A stretch of DNA of 64,000 nt from Herbiconiux sp. (GCF_004297105.1 NZ_SCVE01000001.1:1-64000); one strand, 5' to 3'. Counted from the stretch's first letter, positions 41,761 to 52,889 are shown. Numbers and translations: made by a program. Notes: generated by a model not told the origin, from the sequence alone.

Positions 41761-42691
41761 CGGAGGCCGCGAGCCGGTAGCCGACACCGCGCACGGTCTC
41801 GATCCAGCGCGGTGTGGTGATGCTGTCGGCGAGCTTGCGACGCAGGTTCGCCATGTGCACCTCGATGGCACGTTTGTCGGCCTCGCTCACGAAGTGCGCG
41901 GTGACGTAGCTCTCGCCGCGGAGCAGCAACGCCAGGTCGGCCTTGCTGCGCACGCGGCGCTGGCTCTCCATCAGGGCGTTGAGCAGATCGAACTCGCTGC
42001 GGGTGAGCTCGATGGCCTTGCCGTCTTTCTCGGCGAGGCGCATCTCCGAGTTCACGAAGAGGGCGTTGTGCTCGAGCCAGCCGTCTTCGCGGTTGTAGCT
42101 CTTCGGGCCCGAGGTCTCTGCGACCGGAGCGGGCGCCTCGACGGGCGGCGCGGCCACGGGAGCGGCGGCTACCGGCGCGGCGGCCACCGGGATCGGGGCA
42201 GCCATCGGTGCAGCCGCCTGCGCTACCGGCGCGGCGTACGCGATCGGGGCGGGTGCCGCCGGAGCGGCGGCCACGGGAGCGACCGGGCCCGATCCGTCGG
42301 TCGCGAGCACCTGCCGGGGTCGACGCATCATCGCCTCGACGCGCGCGCGCAGCTCTCGGGGGCGGAACGGTTTGGTGAGATAGTCGTCGGCACCGGCCTC
42401 GAGGCCCTGGAGCGTGTCGATCTCCTCGTCGCGCGCGGTGAGCATCACGAGATAGGTGTTGCTGAACGAGCGGATGCGCTTCGCGGCCTCGAAGCCGTCG
42501 ATGCCGGGCATGCTCACGTCGAGCGTGGTGACCATGGGATCGTAGGCACGCACCGCCTGCACCCCGTCGAGACCGTTGCCGGTGGCCACCACTTCGAACC
42601 CCGCCTGGGTGAGGACCGTCTCCAGCAGGTGGCGGATGTCCGCATCATCTTCGATGATCACCGCGACGCGTCGTTCCGCATTAGTGTCCAT
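41750..42691 (-). CDS. OmpR-type response regulator with long Ala/Pro linker
   Basis: 313 residues. The receiver domain is complete: acidic pair in VIIEDDADIRHLLE, Asp in TLDVSMPGIDG, Thr in VMLTARDEE, Lys in DYLTKPFRPRE. An Ala/Pro-rich linker of about 65 residues precedes the winged helix (ELTRSEFDLLNALMESQRRV, then AIEVHMANLRRKL and TVRGVGYRL). It binds DNA and probably controls polysaccharide or surface genes. The second ATG (42691) is chosen because TACGAT lies seven bases upstream. No kinase is adjacent; the PAS kinase at 36236 is a candidate. Confidence 0.92.
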   Translation of the reverse strand: MDTNAERRVAVIIEDDADIRHLLETVLTQAGFEVVATGNGLDGVQAVRAYDPMVTTLDVSMPGIDGFEAAKRIRSFSNTYLVMLTARDEEIDTLQGLEAGADDYLTKPFRPRELRARVEAMMRRPRQVLATDGSGPVAPVAAAPAAPAPIAYAAPVAQAAAPMAAPIPVAAAPVAAAPVAAPPVEAPAPVAETSGPKSYNREDGWLEHNALFVNSEMRLAEKDGKAIELTRSEFDLLNALMESQRRVRSKADLALLLRGESYVTAHFVSEADKRAIEVHMANLRRKLADSITTPRWIETVRGVGYRLAASEDD

Positions 42692-42698
42692 TGCCATG

Positions 42699-42704
42699 AT
42701 CGTA
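42699..42704 (-). promoter_or_regulatory. leaderless -10 of the OmpR-type regulator
   Basis: TACGAT on the minus strand, seven bases before the ATG at 42691. Confidence 0.45.
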
Positions 42705-42724
42705 CCAACCGTTCGTTCGGGACG

Positions 42725-43714
42725 TCACCAGCCGGCGTCTGCCGCCAGCTCTGTCGCGCTCTGATTCCACCATTCGCCGGCTGCTGGTCCGCCGTTGCAC
42801 TCCCCGTCGCTCTCCCCGGGCGGCTTCACCCAGAGGTTCGCATCCTGCGCGGAACCCGACTGGGTGGCCGCGGGGGTCTCCCCCAGCGCCCGCCCGGACG
42901 GGTTGCACCACTCGCCGGTCGATCCGTTGCCGTTGCGGCTCGTGTCGATCACGTAGTGGGCGCCGTTCGTGAGGCTCGAGATCTCGTTGGCGTAGTACTG
43001 CTCACGGTCGGTGGAGTTGTAGTTCGAGACGTTCGTGGCGAAGCCGCGCGCCCGCGCCACACCCGCGCGGTTGAGCAGGTCGGCCATGTCGGCGGGCTTG
43101 CCCCAGTTGGAGTGACCGGCGTCGATGTAGGTGGTGACTCCGGTGGTGGCGAGCCGGTCGACGGATGCACCGACCTCCGAGAGCCGCTCGTCGACGTTGT
43201 CGCACTCGCTCGCCAGGGCGAGCGCGTCGGGCTCGAGGATGACGACCGCACCGCTGCCCGTGAGCGCGGTGGCGATCTCGTCGATCCACACGGGGTACTC
43301 CGTCGACGAGAGGCCGCCTGCCGAGTGATTGCCGCAGTCGCGGTTGGGGATGCCGTAGACCGTGAAGACGGGCATCTGGTTGAGCTTCTTCGCCTGGGCC
43401 ACCAGGTCGCTCACGTAGCCGCCCACCTCGCCCGTCGGATGCTTCTCGGGTACCAGCCAGATGCTGGTGGGAACCGCCGCGATCCGGCTGAAGATCTCCG
43501 CATCGGTGGTGTCGCCCGCATCCGTCGCCGTGGTCGCGGCGGTCTGGGCCTTCGATCCCGGGTCGACGAAGAGCGACTTGCCGGCGAAGGGGTTGTCGGC
43601 GGCGACGCCGCCCTGAGCGAAGATCGAGCCGACTCCGACCACGAGGCCGCCGAGCACTCCCACGATCGCGACGATGGCGACGGCGAGTCCGATACGCGGC
43701 AGAACCTTGGTCAC
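42725..43714 (-). CDS. glycoside hydrolase family 6 (endoglucanase-like)
   Basis: 329 residues: one N-terminal hydrophobic helix (LAVAIVAIVGVLGGLVVGVG), either a signal or an anchor, then a complete GH6 domain. Visible family blocks are PVFTVYGIPNRDCG, VVILEPDALA (catalytic acid region), YIDAGHSNWG, VIDTSRNGNG and LWVKPPGESDGEC. GH6 enzymes invert beta-1,4-glucan linkages. There is no cellulose-binding module, so trimming of a self-made glucan, as CslZ does in Streptomyces, fits better than feeding on plant cellulose (inference). GGGAGGG lies six bases before the GTG. Followed upstream by the GGDEF-EAL gene on the same strand. Confidence 0.92.
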   Translation of the reverse strand: MTKVLPRIGLAVAIVAIVGVLGGLVVGVGSIFAQGGVAADNPFAGKSLFVDPGSKAQTAATTATDAGDTTDAEIFSRIAAVPTSIWLVPEKHPTGEVGGYVSDLVAQAKKLNQMPVFTVYGIPNRDCGNHSAGGLSSTEYPVWIDEIATALTGSGAVVILEPDALALASECDNVDERLSEVGASVDRLATTGVTTYIDAGHSNWGKPADMADLLNRAGVARARGFATNVSNYNSTDREQYYANEISSLTNGAHYVIDTSRNGNGSTGEWCNPSGRALGETPAATQSGSAQDANLWVKPPGESDGECNGGPAAGEWWNQSATELAADAGW

Positions 43715-43748
43715 TGGTGCCCTCCCCCGAGACGGATGTTCGACAAGC

Positions 43749-46253
43749 CTAACCCGCGGTCGTGCGCGTCGATGCCGGGGTCGATGCCGGGGCGGATGCC
43801 GGGCCCGATGCCGGCACGGCCCGGCCGACGGTTCCGGCGGCCCCGTACGCCTTCAGGCGCGACATGGTCTGCGCGAACGGCACCGGCCGGCCGTAGAAGA
43901 AGCCCTGCGCGTGGCGCACGCCGATGCCGATGAGGATGTCGACCGCATCCTGGGTCTCGACCCCCTCGATCACCGTGGAGTAGTCGAACGCGTCACCGAA
44001 GCCCTGCAGGGCGCGCACCACTTCGCGCTGACGGGTGTCGTCGAGGTTGTCGACGAGCGAACGGTCGATCTTCAGGATGTCCATGGGGATGCGCACGAGG
44101 GCTCCCACACTGGAGGCCTCCGACCCGTAGTCGTCGAGCGCGATGAGCATGCCGAGCTCGCGGAAGTGCTCGGCCTGCGCGCGCAGGTCGTCGTCGATGT
44201 CCTTCGTGGACCGCTCGTTGAGCTCGAGGCAGAGCGACACATCGGGGTAACGGGGAACGATGTCCTTCAGGAAGGCGCCGACGTGCTCGTCGCGGATCTG
44301 CTCCACCTCGAGGTTGATGGTGACCACGGTGATGGTGGGCACCACCTTGCGGAACTCGCGAGCCGACCGCAAGGAGGCCTCGATCACCTGCTTGGTCAGC
44401 AGATCCATACGGCCGAGGCCCTTGGCCTTCTCGATCAGCGAGGAGGTGGAGATGCGGCCGAGCTCCGGATGCGTGTATCGCACCAGCGACTCGAAGGCCC
44501 AGATCTTGTCGTCGACCGTGTTGACGATGGGCTGATACACCACGTTCAGAACGCCGTCATCGATGGCCTTCGCCACGATCTCGTTGATGCGGCTCGAGCG
44601 GTGCGGCGAGATGCCGATCGACGACTCGAACGCCGGGCCGCCCTGGCGCCGGGACTTCTTGATCGAGAGCATGCTGTGGTCGGCATCCACCACGATCGAC
44701 TGCGGGTCGGTCTCCTGGTGACCCGAGTAGGCGAGACCCACACTCACCAGCGGACGGTACTCGCGGCCCCCCAGGGTGGCCGGCTCGCCGATGTTGGCCA
44801 CGATCTGATCGGCCACGCTCTTCGACTCGGCCAGCGACTGCAGCTTGGTGAGGATGACCACGAACTCGTCGCCGCCGACCCGGGCCACGAAGTCGTGCGG
44901 GCGCACGCTGGCCCGCAGACGCGTGGCCACGGTGGCGAGCACTTCGTCGCCGATGTGGTGGCCCTCGGTGTCGTTCAGTCGCTTGAACTGGTCGAGGTCG
45001 ATGAAGAGCACCGCGATACCCGAGGCGTAAGTGCGGTCTTCGTTCAGGCGCGCGAGCGAGCGCTGGAAGGCGTTGTAGTTCGGCAGCCCGGTGAGCGAGT
45101 CGCGGTCGACGCGGTCGAGGAGGGTGTCGTAGGCGCCGCGCACGCGGGCGGTCTCCGACGCGATGTGGCCGATCGCGTCGAGCGCGAGTTCGTCGTCGGG
45201 GGTGAACGGGTTGCCGCCGTTCTTGCGGCTCGCGATCAGGTAGTCGGGGGGTTCGACCGCGTCCTGGCGATGTTCCTGCGTCACTCCGTCGTCGTCGCCG
45301 CTGCCGCCGGCGGAGTCGGCGAACGGCCCGGTATCGAGCTGCGGGTCGGCCGGGTTCAACGGCGCGAACCGCGCCCCGATCTCATTGCGGCCGGGAGGGG
45401 TGCGGCGGATCTCGAAGTCGGTTGCATCGATCGCCTTGCGGGCGAACTCGATCATCGTCTCCTTGGGGTCTTCCTCCACGTTCCAGGGCAGGGCGCGCGC
45501 CGCATCCACGACTCCGCTCAGGCGGCGCTCGCTGTTGCTGGTCTGGCGGCGCTTCGCAGCACCGTAGGCGGCGAGCGCCACAACGAGCAACGGAATGGTG
45601 GCCCGGCCGAGCTCGAGCGCCTCCTCCGGGCCGTCGACGAGTCGGAGCACCCCGCTGGTGGTGATGTAGAGGCCCACCGCGACACCGGCGCAGAGAACGA
45701 AGGTGGCGAACAGGCGCGCGGGACTCACGCCGTTGAGGCCCACCGAATGGTCGATGTTCCAGCGGCCGGCATCGCGCAGGAACTCCACCAGCAGCACCAC
45801 GAGCTTGTGTGCCGCCACGCCGGCGACGATGGCGACGACGGGCCAGACCCCCACGGCGATCAGGCCGCGCGACAGCGCCACGAACGCCGTCGCGCCGAGC
45901 GCCGCGACACCCGACCACTGCAGCGCCGTCCATGGTGACCGGGTGGAGAAGGCCTTCGAGATGAAGAACGCCAGAACCCAGAGGCTGACATCGAATACCG
46001 GGTTGACCCCGAGAGTGGCGACCACGAGGAAAGCACTCGCGATACCGAACGGCGGCAGCCCCGGCATCCGGCCGATCGACTGCTGGTACACCGCGGTGAC
46101 GCTGACGCTCAGAAGGAAGACGAGGCACACGATCCAGCTGGGCGGAGGGCTCGCCAGCCCTGCAGCAACCCCGGCCGCCAGAGTTCCGAGAGCGATCACG
46201 ACGAGCACGAACGACATGGCCGCGAAGGCCTTGCGCTTGGTCTGCTCGATCAT
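43749..46253 (-). CDS. membrane GGDEF-EAL c-di-GMP turnover protein
   Basis: 834 residues: about eight membrane helices (to about 260), a linker domain, GGDEF (about 370-535) and EAL (about 555-800). The cyclase signature VGGDEFVVIL is intact and RPHD five residues upstream is a product-inhibition site. The EAL part shows FESLVRYTHPE, TINLEVEQI, ALDDYGSEASS, LKIDRSLVD and VEGVET, close to active phosphodiesterases. It can plausibly make and break c-di-GMP. Located between the GH6 and SGNH hydrolase genes on one strand. Read from a leaderless TAAACT promoter. Confidence 0.93.
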   Translation of the reverse strand: MIEQTKRKAFAAMSFVLVVIALGTLAAGVAAGLASPPPSWIVCLVFLLSVSVTAVYQQSIGRMPGLPPFGIASAFLVVATLGVNPVFDVSLWVLAFFISKAFSTRSPWTALQWSGVAALGATAFVALSRGLIAVGVWPVVAIVAGVAAHKLVVLLVEFLRDAGRWNIDHSVGLNGVSPARLFATFVLCAGVAVGLYITTSGVLRLVDGPEEALELGRATIPLLVVALAAYGAAKRRQTSNSERRLSGVVDAARALPWNVEEDPKETMIEFARKAIDATDFEIRRTPPGRNEIGARFAPLNPADPQLDTGPFADSAGGSGDDDGVTQEHRQDAVEPPDYLIASRKNGGNPFTPDDELALDAIGHIASETARVRGAYDTLLDRVDRDSLTGLPNYNAFQRSLARLNEDRTYASGIAVLFIDLDQFKRLNDTEGHHIGDEVLATVATRLRASVRPHDFVARVGGDEFVVILTKLQSLAESKSVADQIVANIGEPATLGGREYRPLVSVGLAYSGHQETDPQSIVVDADHSMLSIKKSRRQGGPAFESSIGISPHRSSRINEIVAKAIDDGVLNVVYQPIVNTVDDKIWAFESLVRYTHPELGRISTSSLIEKAKGLGRMDLLTKQVIEASLRSAREFRKVVPTITVVTINLEVEQIRDEHVGAFLKDIVPRYPDVSLCLELNERSTKDIDDDLRAQAEHFRELGMLIALDDYGSEASSVGALVRIPMDILKIDRSLVDNLDDTRQREVVRALQGFGDAFDYSTVIEGVETQDAVDILIGIGVRHAQGFFYGRPVPFAQTMSRLKAYGAAGTVGRAVPASGPASAPASTPASTRTTAG

Positions 46254-46259
46254 GACGTG

Positions 46260-46265
46260 AGTTTA
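46260..46265 (-). promoter_or_regulatory. leaderless -10 of the GGDEF-EAL gene
   Basis: TAAACT on the minus strand, six bases before the ATG at 46253. Confidence 0.5.
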
Positions 46266-46289
46266 TCCGTCACGACGGCACAGCTCTCG

Positions 46290-47000
46290 TCAGATGCCGA
46301 GAGCGGTGAGCGCGTCATCCATCCTGCGGCTCATCTCGGCGTAGCCCTCGTCGTTCGGATGAAGGCCGTCTCCCGCCATCCACTCGGGATGACCCTCGAT
46401 CCAGTGCGAGGCGTCCGGGATGTAGTCGGCGCCGATCTCGCCCGCGGCCGCCTTCACCCAGCCGATGATCTGCTCCACCGAGTCGGGGCGCTCGTCGGTG
46501 TACCAGAACGGCTCGACCACGATGAATCGGGCATCGGGGAGCTGCGCCCGGAGAGTCGTCAGGTCGAGGTCGATCGCCTTCTCGATGTCGGCGGCGCGCG
46601 CGGGCATCGAGAAGTTGTCGTTGAGCCCCATCGTGACGAACACGATGTCGGGGTTCTGCGCCACGATCTGCGGCACCTCGTCGTCGGCGGCGTAGTCGGC
46701 CAGATCGCCCGTGGGCGTGCTCGACCGGTTGTTCACGAAGCCGAGCCCGTTGACGCTCGGGTTGAACTCGCGCCAGCCGCGCTCGGCAGCGATCACGCTC
46801 GACCAGCGGAGGGCCGGGTCGGATGCTCCGGTGCCGAGCGTGTAGGAGTCGCCGTAGAACGCGGCGAGCGGGGCATCCGGATCGGTCACGGTGGTGTTCT
46901 CCTCCTGGGCGTGGCGCCCGCTCATGATCGCCACCATGACGAGGAACACGGACACGACCGCCACGAAGGCGACCATGATGACGACAAGACGAGCACGCAC
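46290..47000 (-). CDS. SGNH/GDSL hydrolase, membrane-anchored
   Basis: 236 residues: an N-terminal helix (LVVIMVAFVAVVSVFLVMVA) and an exported SGNH domain with block I AAFYGDSYTLG (Ser nucleophile), block III VTMGLNDN and block V GDGLHPND (Asp and His). Such enzymes remove acyl groups from sugars or lipids. Its position beside the GGDEF-EAL and GH6 genes suggests it de-acylates the exopolysaccharide. The start is taken at GTG 47000. It is followed on the far side by a 62-bp palindromic element. Confidence 0.9.
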   Translation of the reverse strand: MRARLVVIMVAFVAVVSVFLVMVAIMSGRHAQEENTTVTDPDAPLAAFYGDSYTLGTGASDPALRWSSVIAAERGWREFNPSVNGLGFVNNRSSTPTGDLADYAADDEVPQIVAQNPDIVFVTMGLNDNFSMPARAADIEKAIDLDLTTLRAQLPDARFIVVEPFWYTDERPDSVEQIIGWVKAAAGEIGADYIPDASHWIEGHPEWMAGDGLHPNDEGYAEMSRRMDDALTALGI

Positions 47001-47042
47001 CCCAGTGGTTCGGGGCGCGCCCCGAACCGGATTGCCCCCTCG

Positions 47043-47104
47043 TCGCGACTCGCCAAAATCCGGTCTATTCTGCGCGATCTGGGCCGGATTTCGGCGAGTC
47101 GCGA
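47043..47104. repeat. 62-bp palindromic element, copy 1 (downstream of asd)
   Basis: Begins TCGCGACTCGCCAAAATCCG and ends in its near-exact reverse complement, with arms of about 21 bases and a 20-base centre. It lies six bases beyond the asd stop. Copy 2, of identical length, is at 48219-48280. Confidence 0.85.
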
Positions 47105-47109
47105 GGAGG

Positions 47110-48280
<1,171 letters not shown>

Positions 48281-48292
48281 TGAGGGAGGGGG

Positions 48293-49639
48293 TTAGCGGC
48301 CGGTGCCTGCGTGGACCACGGCCTCTTCGGCCGCGTCGAGGCCGAACGCCGTGTGCACGACGCGCAGGGCGTCGTTGATGGTGTCGGCGCGCGTGACCAC
48401 CGAGATGCGGATCTCGCTCGTGGAGATCATCTCGATGTTGATGCCCGCCTCGAAGAGCGCAGTGAAGAGCTTCGCCGAGACGCCCGCGTTGGTGCGCATG
48501 CCGGCGCCGACGAGCGCGAGCTTGCCGATCTGGTCGTCGTACTGCAGGGCGGTGAAGCCGACATCCGACTGCTCGGCACGGAGGGCCGTGAGCACGAGCT
48601 GGCCCTCGCTCTTCGGCAGGGTGAACGAGATGTCGGTGAGACCCGTGGATGCCGCCGACACGTTCTGCACGATCATGTCGATGTTCGCGCCGGTCTTCGC
48701 CACGATCGTGAAGATCTGGGCGGCCTTGCCCGGGATGTCGGGCACGCCGACGACGGTGATCTTCGCCTCGCTCAGGTCGGTGGCGACTCCGGCGATCATG
48801 GGCTCTTCCACAGCACCCTCACTTCCTTCTTGTCCTGCATCGGCTGCGCGTGCGGCCTGGGCTTGCGATCCGGCGACGGTGGCGGGGCCGAAGGGCTCCG
48901 CATCCGTCGGGTTGTAGACGATGGTGCCCTCGTTGTTGTTGAAGCTCGAGCGCACGTGCAGCGTGACGCCGTGGCGGCGGGCATACTCGACGGCGCGGAT
49001 GTAGAGCACCTTGGCGCCGTTGGCGGCGAGCTCGAGCATCTCCTCGCTCGTGATGCGGTCGATCTTGTGGGCCTTCGGCACGAGGCGCGGATCGGCCGAG
49101 AAGATGCCGTCGACATCCGTGTAGATCTCGCACACGTCGGCCTTCAGCGCGGCGGCGAGGGCGACGGCGGTGGTGTCGGAGCCGCCGCGGCCGAGCGTGG
49201 TGATGTCTTTGGTGTCGCGGTTGAAGCCCTGGAAGCCCGCCACGATCACGATGGCGCCCTCGTCGAGCGCCTCGCGGAGGCGCACCGGGGTGACGTCGAC
49301 GATGCGGGCGGAGCCGTGCGTGGCATCCGTGATCATGCCGGCCTGGCTGCCGGTGAAGGAGCGGGCGTCGTGGCCGAGCGACTCGATGGCCATGGCGAGC
49401 AGGGCCATCGAGATGCGCTCACCGGCGGAGAGGAGCATGTCCATCTCGCGGGGCGCGGGAATCGGCGCCACCTGGCCGGCGAGGTCGAGCAGTTCGTCAG
49501 TGGTGTCGCCCATGGCGCTCACCGCGACGACGACCTCGTTGCCCGCTTTGCGGGTCTCGACGATTCGCTTGGCGACCCGTTTGATGCTCTCGGCGTCGGC
49601 GACGGATGATCCGCCGAACTTCTGCACGATCAGACTCAC
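48293..49639 (-). CDS. lysC: aspartate kinase
   Basis: 448 residues, the usual length being about 420. It phosphorylates aspartate at the head of the aspartate pathway. The kinase domain starts [20 protein letters not shown] and includes [16 protein letters not shown]. Two ACT domains follow (after about residue 275) and would mediate feedback by lysine and threonine. A linker of about 20 extra residues ([20 protein letters not shown]) separates them. The GTG at 49639 has AGGAGTACC upstream. A second in-frame initiation for a beta subunit, as in Corynebacterium, was not examined closely. Confidence 0.96.
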   Translation of the reverse strand: MSLIVQKFGGSSVADAESIKRVAKRIVETRKAGNEVVVAVSAMGDTTDELLDLAGQVAPIPAPREMDMLLSAGERISMALLAMAIESLGHDARSFTGSQAGMITDATHGSARIVDVTPVRLREALDEGAIVIVAGFQGFNRDTKDITTLGRGGSDTTAVALAAALKADVCEIYTDVDGIFSADPRLVPKAHKIDRITSEEMLELAANGAKVLYIRAVEYARRHGVTLHVRSSFNNNEGTIVYNPTDAEPFGPATVAGSQAQAARAADAGQEGSEGAVEEPMIAGVATDLSEAKITVVGVPDIPGKAAQIFTIVAKTGANIDMIVQNVSAASTGLTDISFTLPKSEGQLVLTALRAEQSDVGFTALQYDDQIGKLALVGAGMRTNAGVSAKLFTALFEAGINIEMISTSEIRISVVTRADTINDALRVVHTAFGLDAAEEAVVHAGTGR

Positions 49640-49718
49640 GTGGTACTCCTGCTTGGAACGCTGCTGCACGACGACGCTGGGCCTTGCGACGCCGGGGGTT
49701 GCGAAAACCCGACTGCCA

Positions 49719-49724
49719 ACTATA
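49719..49724 (-). promoter_or_regulatory. candidate -10 of the lysC-asd operon
   Basis: TATAGT on the minus strand, 80 bases before the lysC start. The -35 is poor. The 244-base gap up to 49883 also holds degenerate GCGTTGTG words but no gene. Confidence 0.35.
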
Positions 49725-49870
49725 TCGCGCGGGGGTGAGGGCGTTTCCCGGGGCGTTGTGTGCAGCTTCCTCCGGAGCGTTGTGCGCGGCGTTCTCCGCG
49801 GTGTTCCGGGAGGGCGGCGTTCACGGGCGGTTTCCCGGTCTCCGTTCACGTCGCATTCATCTCCTGCGAA

Positions 49871-49876
49871 TAGCGT
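49871..49876 (+). promoter_or_regulatory. leaderless -10 of the 83-aa protein
   Basis: TAGCGT ends seven bases before the GTG at 49884. Confidence 0.5.
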
Positions 49877-49883
49877 CACCCTC

Positions 49884-50135
49884 GTGAAGACTCGACGGTG
49901 GAACAAGACGGCGCTGAAGGCGCGACTGCGGGCGGACATCGCCTTCGACACGGCGCCGCGCCCGGTGAACGCCGATCTGGCGTCGAAGCGACTCGAGTAC
50001 TTCCGCATCGTGGCGCTGGTCGAAGCCGGCACGGTCGGCGCGGATGCCGCCGCCGAGCTCTTCGATGCGCTCGTGGCCTCGCTCGCGCCCGATGTCGTCG
50101 AAACCGGCGACCTCGAGCGGCAGCCCGCCGCCTAG
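49884..50135 (+). CDS. 83-aa helical hypothetical protein
   Basis: Begins [20 protein letters not shown] (basic), continues [20 protein letters not shown] and ends with an acidic helix. There is no membrane segment and no family that I recognise. Charge distribution and coding bias support a real gene, and the start matches a leaderless promoter. It is divergent from lysC, and convergent with the polymerase-like gene across a hairpin. Confidence 0.6.
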   Translation: MKTRRWNKTALKARLRADIAFDTAPRPVNADLASKRLEYFRIVALVEAGTVGADAAAELFDALVASLAPDVVETGDLERQPAA

Positions 50136-50142
50136 AGCAGCG

Positions 50143-50163
50143 GCTCGCCGTCGAGAGGCGAGC
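50143..50163. terminator. hairpin between convergent genes
   Basis: GCTCGCC, loop GTCGAGA, GGCGAGC: perfect 7-bp arms, eight bases beyond the stop at 50135. Confidence 0.6.
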
Positions 50164-50218
50164 GCACGTCAGAGCCGCGGGCTCACGCCTGACCGGCGGG
50201 GATGGGCGAGCCGCCGCC

Positions 50219-52213
50219 CTACTTGGCCTGGTCGTAGCTCGCCACGGTCGCGACGGTGACCGGGAACTGCACCGGGGCGTCGCCGAAGATGAGCCTCCCC
50301 GCTTCGACCGCCGCCGCGCGGATCTCGTCGCCCACCTGCTCGGCGAGATCGAGCGGGGTGTGCACCATCACCTCGTCGTGGAGGAAGAAGGCGAGGTGGG
50401 GGCGATCGGCGAGCGGCGCATCCGCATCGCTGTGAGCGTCGAGGCCCAGCTGCCAGAGACGGCGCCGGATCGAGCCGATCCAGCAGAGCGCCCACTCGGC
50501 CGCGGTGCCCTGCACCACGAAGTTGCGGGTGAATCGGCCCCAACTGCGGGCCGCGGAGCGGGCACGGGAGCGGGCGGCATCCGTTGCCTCGTCGGATCCG
50601 GCCGCGTCCTGCACGTCGAGCCAGGCATCGCCCGGCCGCGGCGAGGTTCGGCCGAGGCGGGTGGAGACCGTCGCCCCGGCCTCGCCGGAACGGGCCGCGG
50701 CCTCGACATAGGCGATCGCCGCGGGGTAGGCGCGGGCGAGGCGCGGCAGCATGCGGCCGCTCTCCCCTGTGGTGCCGCCGTACATGGCACCGAGCATGCC
50801 CAGCTTGGCGTGCGCGCGGGTGTCGACGGCACCGGATGCGACCATGCCGTCGTAGAGGTCACGGCCTTGCCCGGCGGCGGCCATCGCCCGGTCGCCGGCG
50901 AGGGCGGCGAGGATGCGGGGCTCGAGCTGAGCGGCATCCGCCACGACGAGGATCTTGCCCGGGTCGGCGCGAACCGCCCCGCGCACGGCCTTCGGCAGCT
51001 GGAGTGCGCCACCGCCTTCGGATGCCCACCGGCCCGTCACGACGCCGCCCGGGAGGTAGGTGGGATGGAAGCGGCCATCGCGCACCCAGGTGTCGAGCCA
51101 GCTCCAGCCGTTGGCCGTGAGGATGCGGGAGCGCTTCTTGTAGTCGAGGAGATCGGGGATGGCGGGGTGGTCGATGTTCCTGAGCTCCCAGGAGCGGGTG
51201 CTCTCGGCGGTGATGCCGGCGCGACGGAGCGACTTGAGCAACTCGGCCGGGGAGTCGGGGTTCGCCGTCGGATCGCCGAGGTGGGTTCGGATGCGGGCCA
51301 GCAGGGCCTCGAGCTGAGCGGGGCGCGCGCCCGGGACGGCGGGGCGCGGGCCGAGGAGGTCGTTCAGGATCTCGTCGTGGCGCCGGGCATCCCACGGGAT
51401 GCCGACGTACTGCATCTCGGCGGCCACGAGGGCTCCCGCCGATTCGGCGGCGAGGAGGAGGGCGATGCGGCTGGGGTCGTCGGCTGTGGCGACAGCGTCG
51501 CGCTGGAGGAGCCACTCGGTGAGCTCGGGGAGTTCGGGGAGCTCGGGGAGCTCGGGCGGTTCGAGGAGCGGCGTCTCCGCTGCGGAGGGGTCCGGCCTCG
51601 GTCCGGCCGGGCTGCTGCTGCCTGAGCGGGTCGTTCCGGATGCGCCCGCGTCGGGTGCATCGGCGGCAAGCGCACCGGCGGCAAGTGCGTCGGCGGCAAG
51701 AGCATCGGCGGCAAGCGCGTCGGCGGCAAGCGCGCCGGCGGGTGATGCGGGAGCGGAGAGTGCCCGTGCGGCCGGTGGCGCCACGAGTTCGTCGACCTCG
51801 AAGAGCGCGGTGTGCTCGGAGCGCTGGAAGCGGCCGGCCGAGTCGATCGGCAGGCCCTGGTGAGTGACCGCCGAGGGGTGCGGCATCGCATCCCACCGGC
51901 CGGCGGGCGCCGTGGCGAGCGCGGAGTGCGCGGTGAGCGACGAGGCACGCAGGATGAGGTGGCAGAGGCGGAGGTCGACGCACCGTTCGACGCGCACTCC
52001 GGCCGCGAGCAGCCGCGGGTACCAGCGGGCTGTGTCATCCCAGACCCAGCGCGGGTGCTCGCGCTCGAGGTCGGCCGCTGTCGGCGCGAAGTCGGCGACC
52101 GTCACGACTCGGGGTTCGGGGAGGGCGTCGCCGTCACCGGTGCTCGTGGGATCGTAGGGCTGGAGACGGATGCGGTCGGCACCCGCATCCGTGACGAGCA
52201 CGAACGGGGTCAC
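50219..52213 (-). CDS. bifunctional 3'-5' exonuclease / family A DNA polymerase
   Basis: About 664 residues. The C-terminal half carries polymerase I motifs: motif A VVADAAQLEPRILAAL, the O-helix/motif B region AKLGMLGAMYG, and motif C HDEVMV. The N-terminal half is the divergent exonuclease-like part typical of the actinobacterial family; no 5' nuclease is present. Two low-complexity inserts lie between them, ALAADALAADALAADALAAG (15-base units) and PPELPELPELPEL (9-base units). GTG 52213 (VTPFVLVTDAG) is preferred, 22 bases after the recR stop; the frame extends to 52306. A DNA repair role is inferred. Confidence 0.87.
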   Translation of the reverse strand: MTPFVLVTDAGADRIRLQPYDPTSTGDGDALPEPRVVTVADFAPTAADLEREHPRWVWDDTARWYPRLLAAGVRVERCVDLRLCHLILRASSLTAHSALATAPAGRWDAMPHPSAVTHQGLPIDSAGRFQRSEHTALFEVDELVAPPAARALSAPASPAGALAADALAADALAADALAAGALAADAPDAGASGTTRSGSSSPAGPRPDPSAAETPLLEPPELPELPELPELTEWLLQRDAVATADDPSRIALLLAAESAGALVAAEMQYVGIPWDARRHDEILNDLLGPRPAVPGARPAQLEALLARIRTHLGDPTANPDSPAELLKSLRRAGITAESTRSWELRNIDHPAIPDLLDYKKRSRILTANGWSWLDTWVRDGRFHPTYLPGGVVTGRWASEGGGALQLPKAVRGAVRADPGKILVVADAAQLEPRILAALAGDRAMAAAGQGRDLYDGMVASGAVDTRAHAKLGMLGAMYGGTTGESGRMLPRLARAYPAAIAYVEAAARSGEAGATVSTRLGRTSPRPGDAWLDVQDAAGSDEATDAARSRARSAARSWGRFTRNFVVQGTAAEWALCWIGSIRRRLWQLGLDAHSDADAPLADRPHLAFFLHDEVMVHTPLDLAEQVGDEIRAAAVEAGRLIFGDAPVQFPVTVATVASYDQAK

Positions 52214-52235
52214 GCGGGCATCCGCTCGCCGTGCA

Positions 52236-52835
52236 TCAGCTCTCGACGAGGCGGCGCCCCTCGAAGGCGCGGCCGAGCGTGACCTCGTCGGCGTACTCGA
52301 GGTCACCGCCGACGGGGAGCCCCGAGGCGAGGCGGGTGACGCGGATCTCGAGGGTGGTGAGCAGGCGTGAGAGGTAGGTGGCCGTGGCTTCGCCCTCGAG
52401 GTTGGGGTCGGTGGCGATGATCACCTCGGTGACGGTGCCGTCGGCGAGACGCTGCATGAGTTCGCGGATGCGGAGGTTGTCGGGGCCGATGCCGTCGATG
52501 GGGCTGATGGCGCCGCCGAGCACGTGGTAGAGCCCGCGGAACTCCCGGGTGCGCTCGATGGCCACGACGTCTTTCGCCTCCTCGACCACGCAGATGAGGT
52601 TCTGCGCGCGGCGCGGGTCGCGGCAGATGCCGCAGGTCTCCTGCTCGGAGACGTTGCCGCAGATCTGGCAGAAGTGCACTTTGTCGCGCACATCGGTGAG
52701 GATCTCGGCGAGCCGGCTCACGTCGAACGACTCGGTCTGCACGATGTGGAACGCGATGCGCTGGGCCGACTTGGGGCCGATCCCGGGCAGGCGGCCGAGT
52801 TCGTCGATGAGTTCCTGGACGATTCCTTCGTACAT
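52236..52835 (-). CDS. recR: recombination protein RecR
   Basis: 199 residues. The helix-hairpin-helix [20 protein letters not shown], the four-cysteine zinc site ([17 protein letters not shown]) and the Toprim domain ([14 protein letters not shown], then [16 protein letters not shown]) are all present. With RecO and RecF it loads RecA at gaps. It lies 54 bases downstream of dnaX in the usual dnaX-recR order, with the actinobacterial polymerase-like gene next. Confidence 0.97.
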   Translation of the reverse strand: MYEGIVQELIDELGRLPGIGPKSAQRIAFHIVQTESFDVSRLAEILTDVRDKVHFCQICGNVSEQETCGICRDPRRAQNLICVVEEAKDVVAIERTREFRGLYHVLGGAISPIDGIGPDNLRIRELMQRLADGTVTEVIIATDPNLEGEATATYLSRLLTTLEIRVTRLASGLPVGGDLEYADEVTLGRAFEGRRLVES

Positions 52836-52889
52836 GGGTGAGCTCTACGTCTCTCTGCGTCGCGGTGCGGCGGGTGGTGGCGGTGACCG

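Noticed and set aside
49640..49883. Lysine riboswitch or attenuator upstream of lysC
   Set aside because: I could not recognise the conserved lysine-aptamer core; only short GC repeats are present.
48293..50032. A 579-aa aspartate kinase
   Set aside because: Normal enzymes start at [10 protein letters not shown]; a ribosome site precedes GTG 49639 and the extra N-terminus is Arg/Pro-rich non-coding-like sequence.
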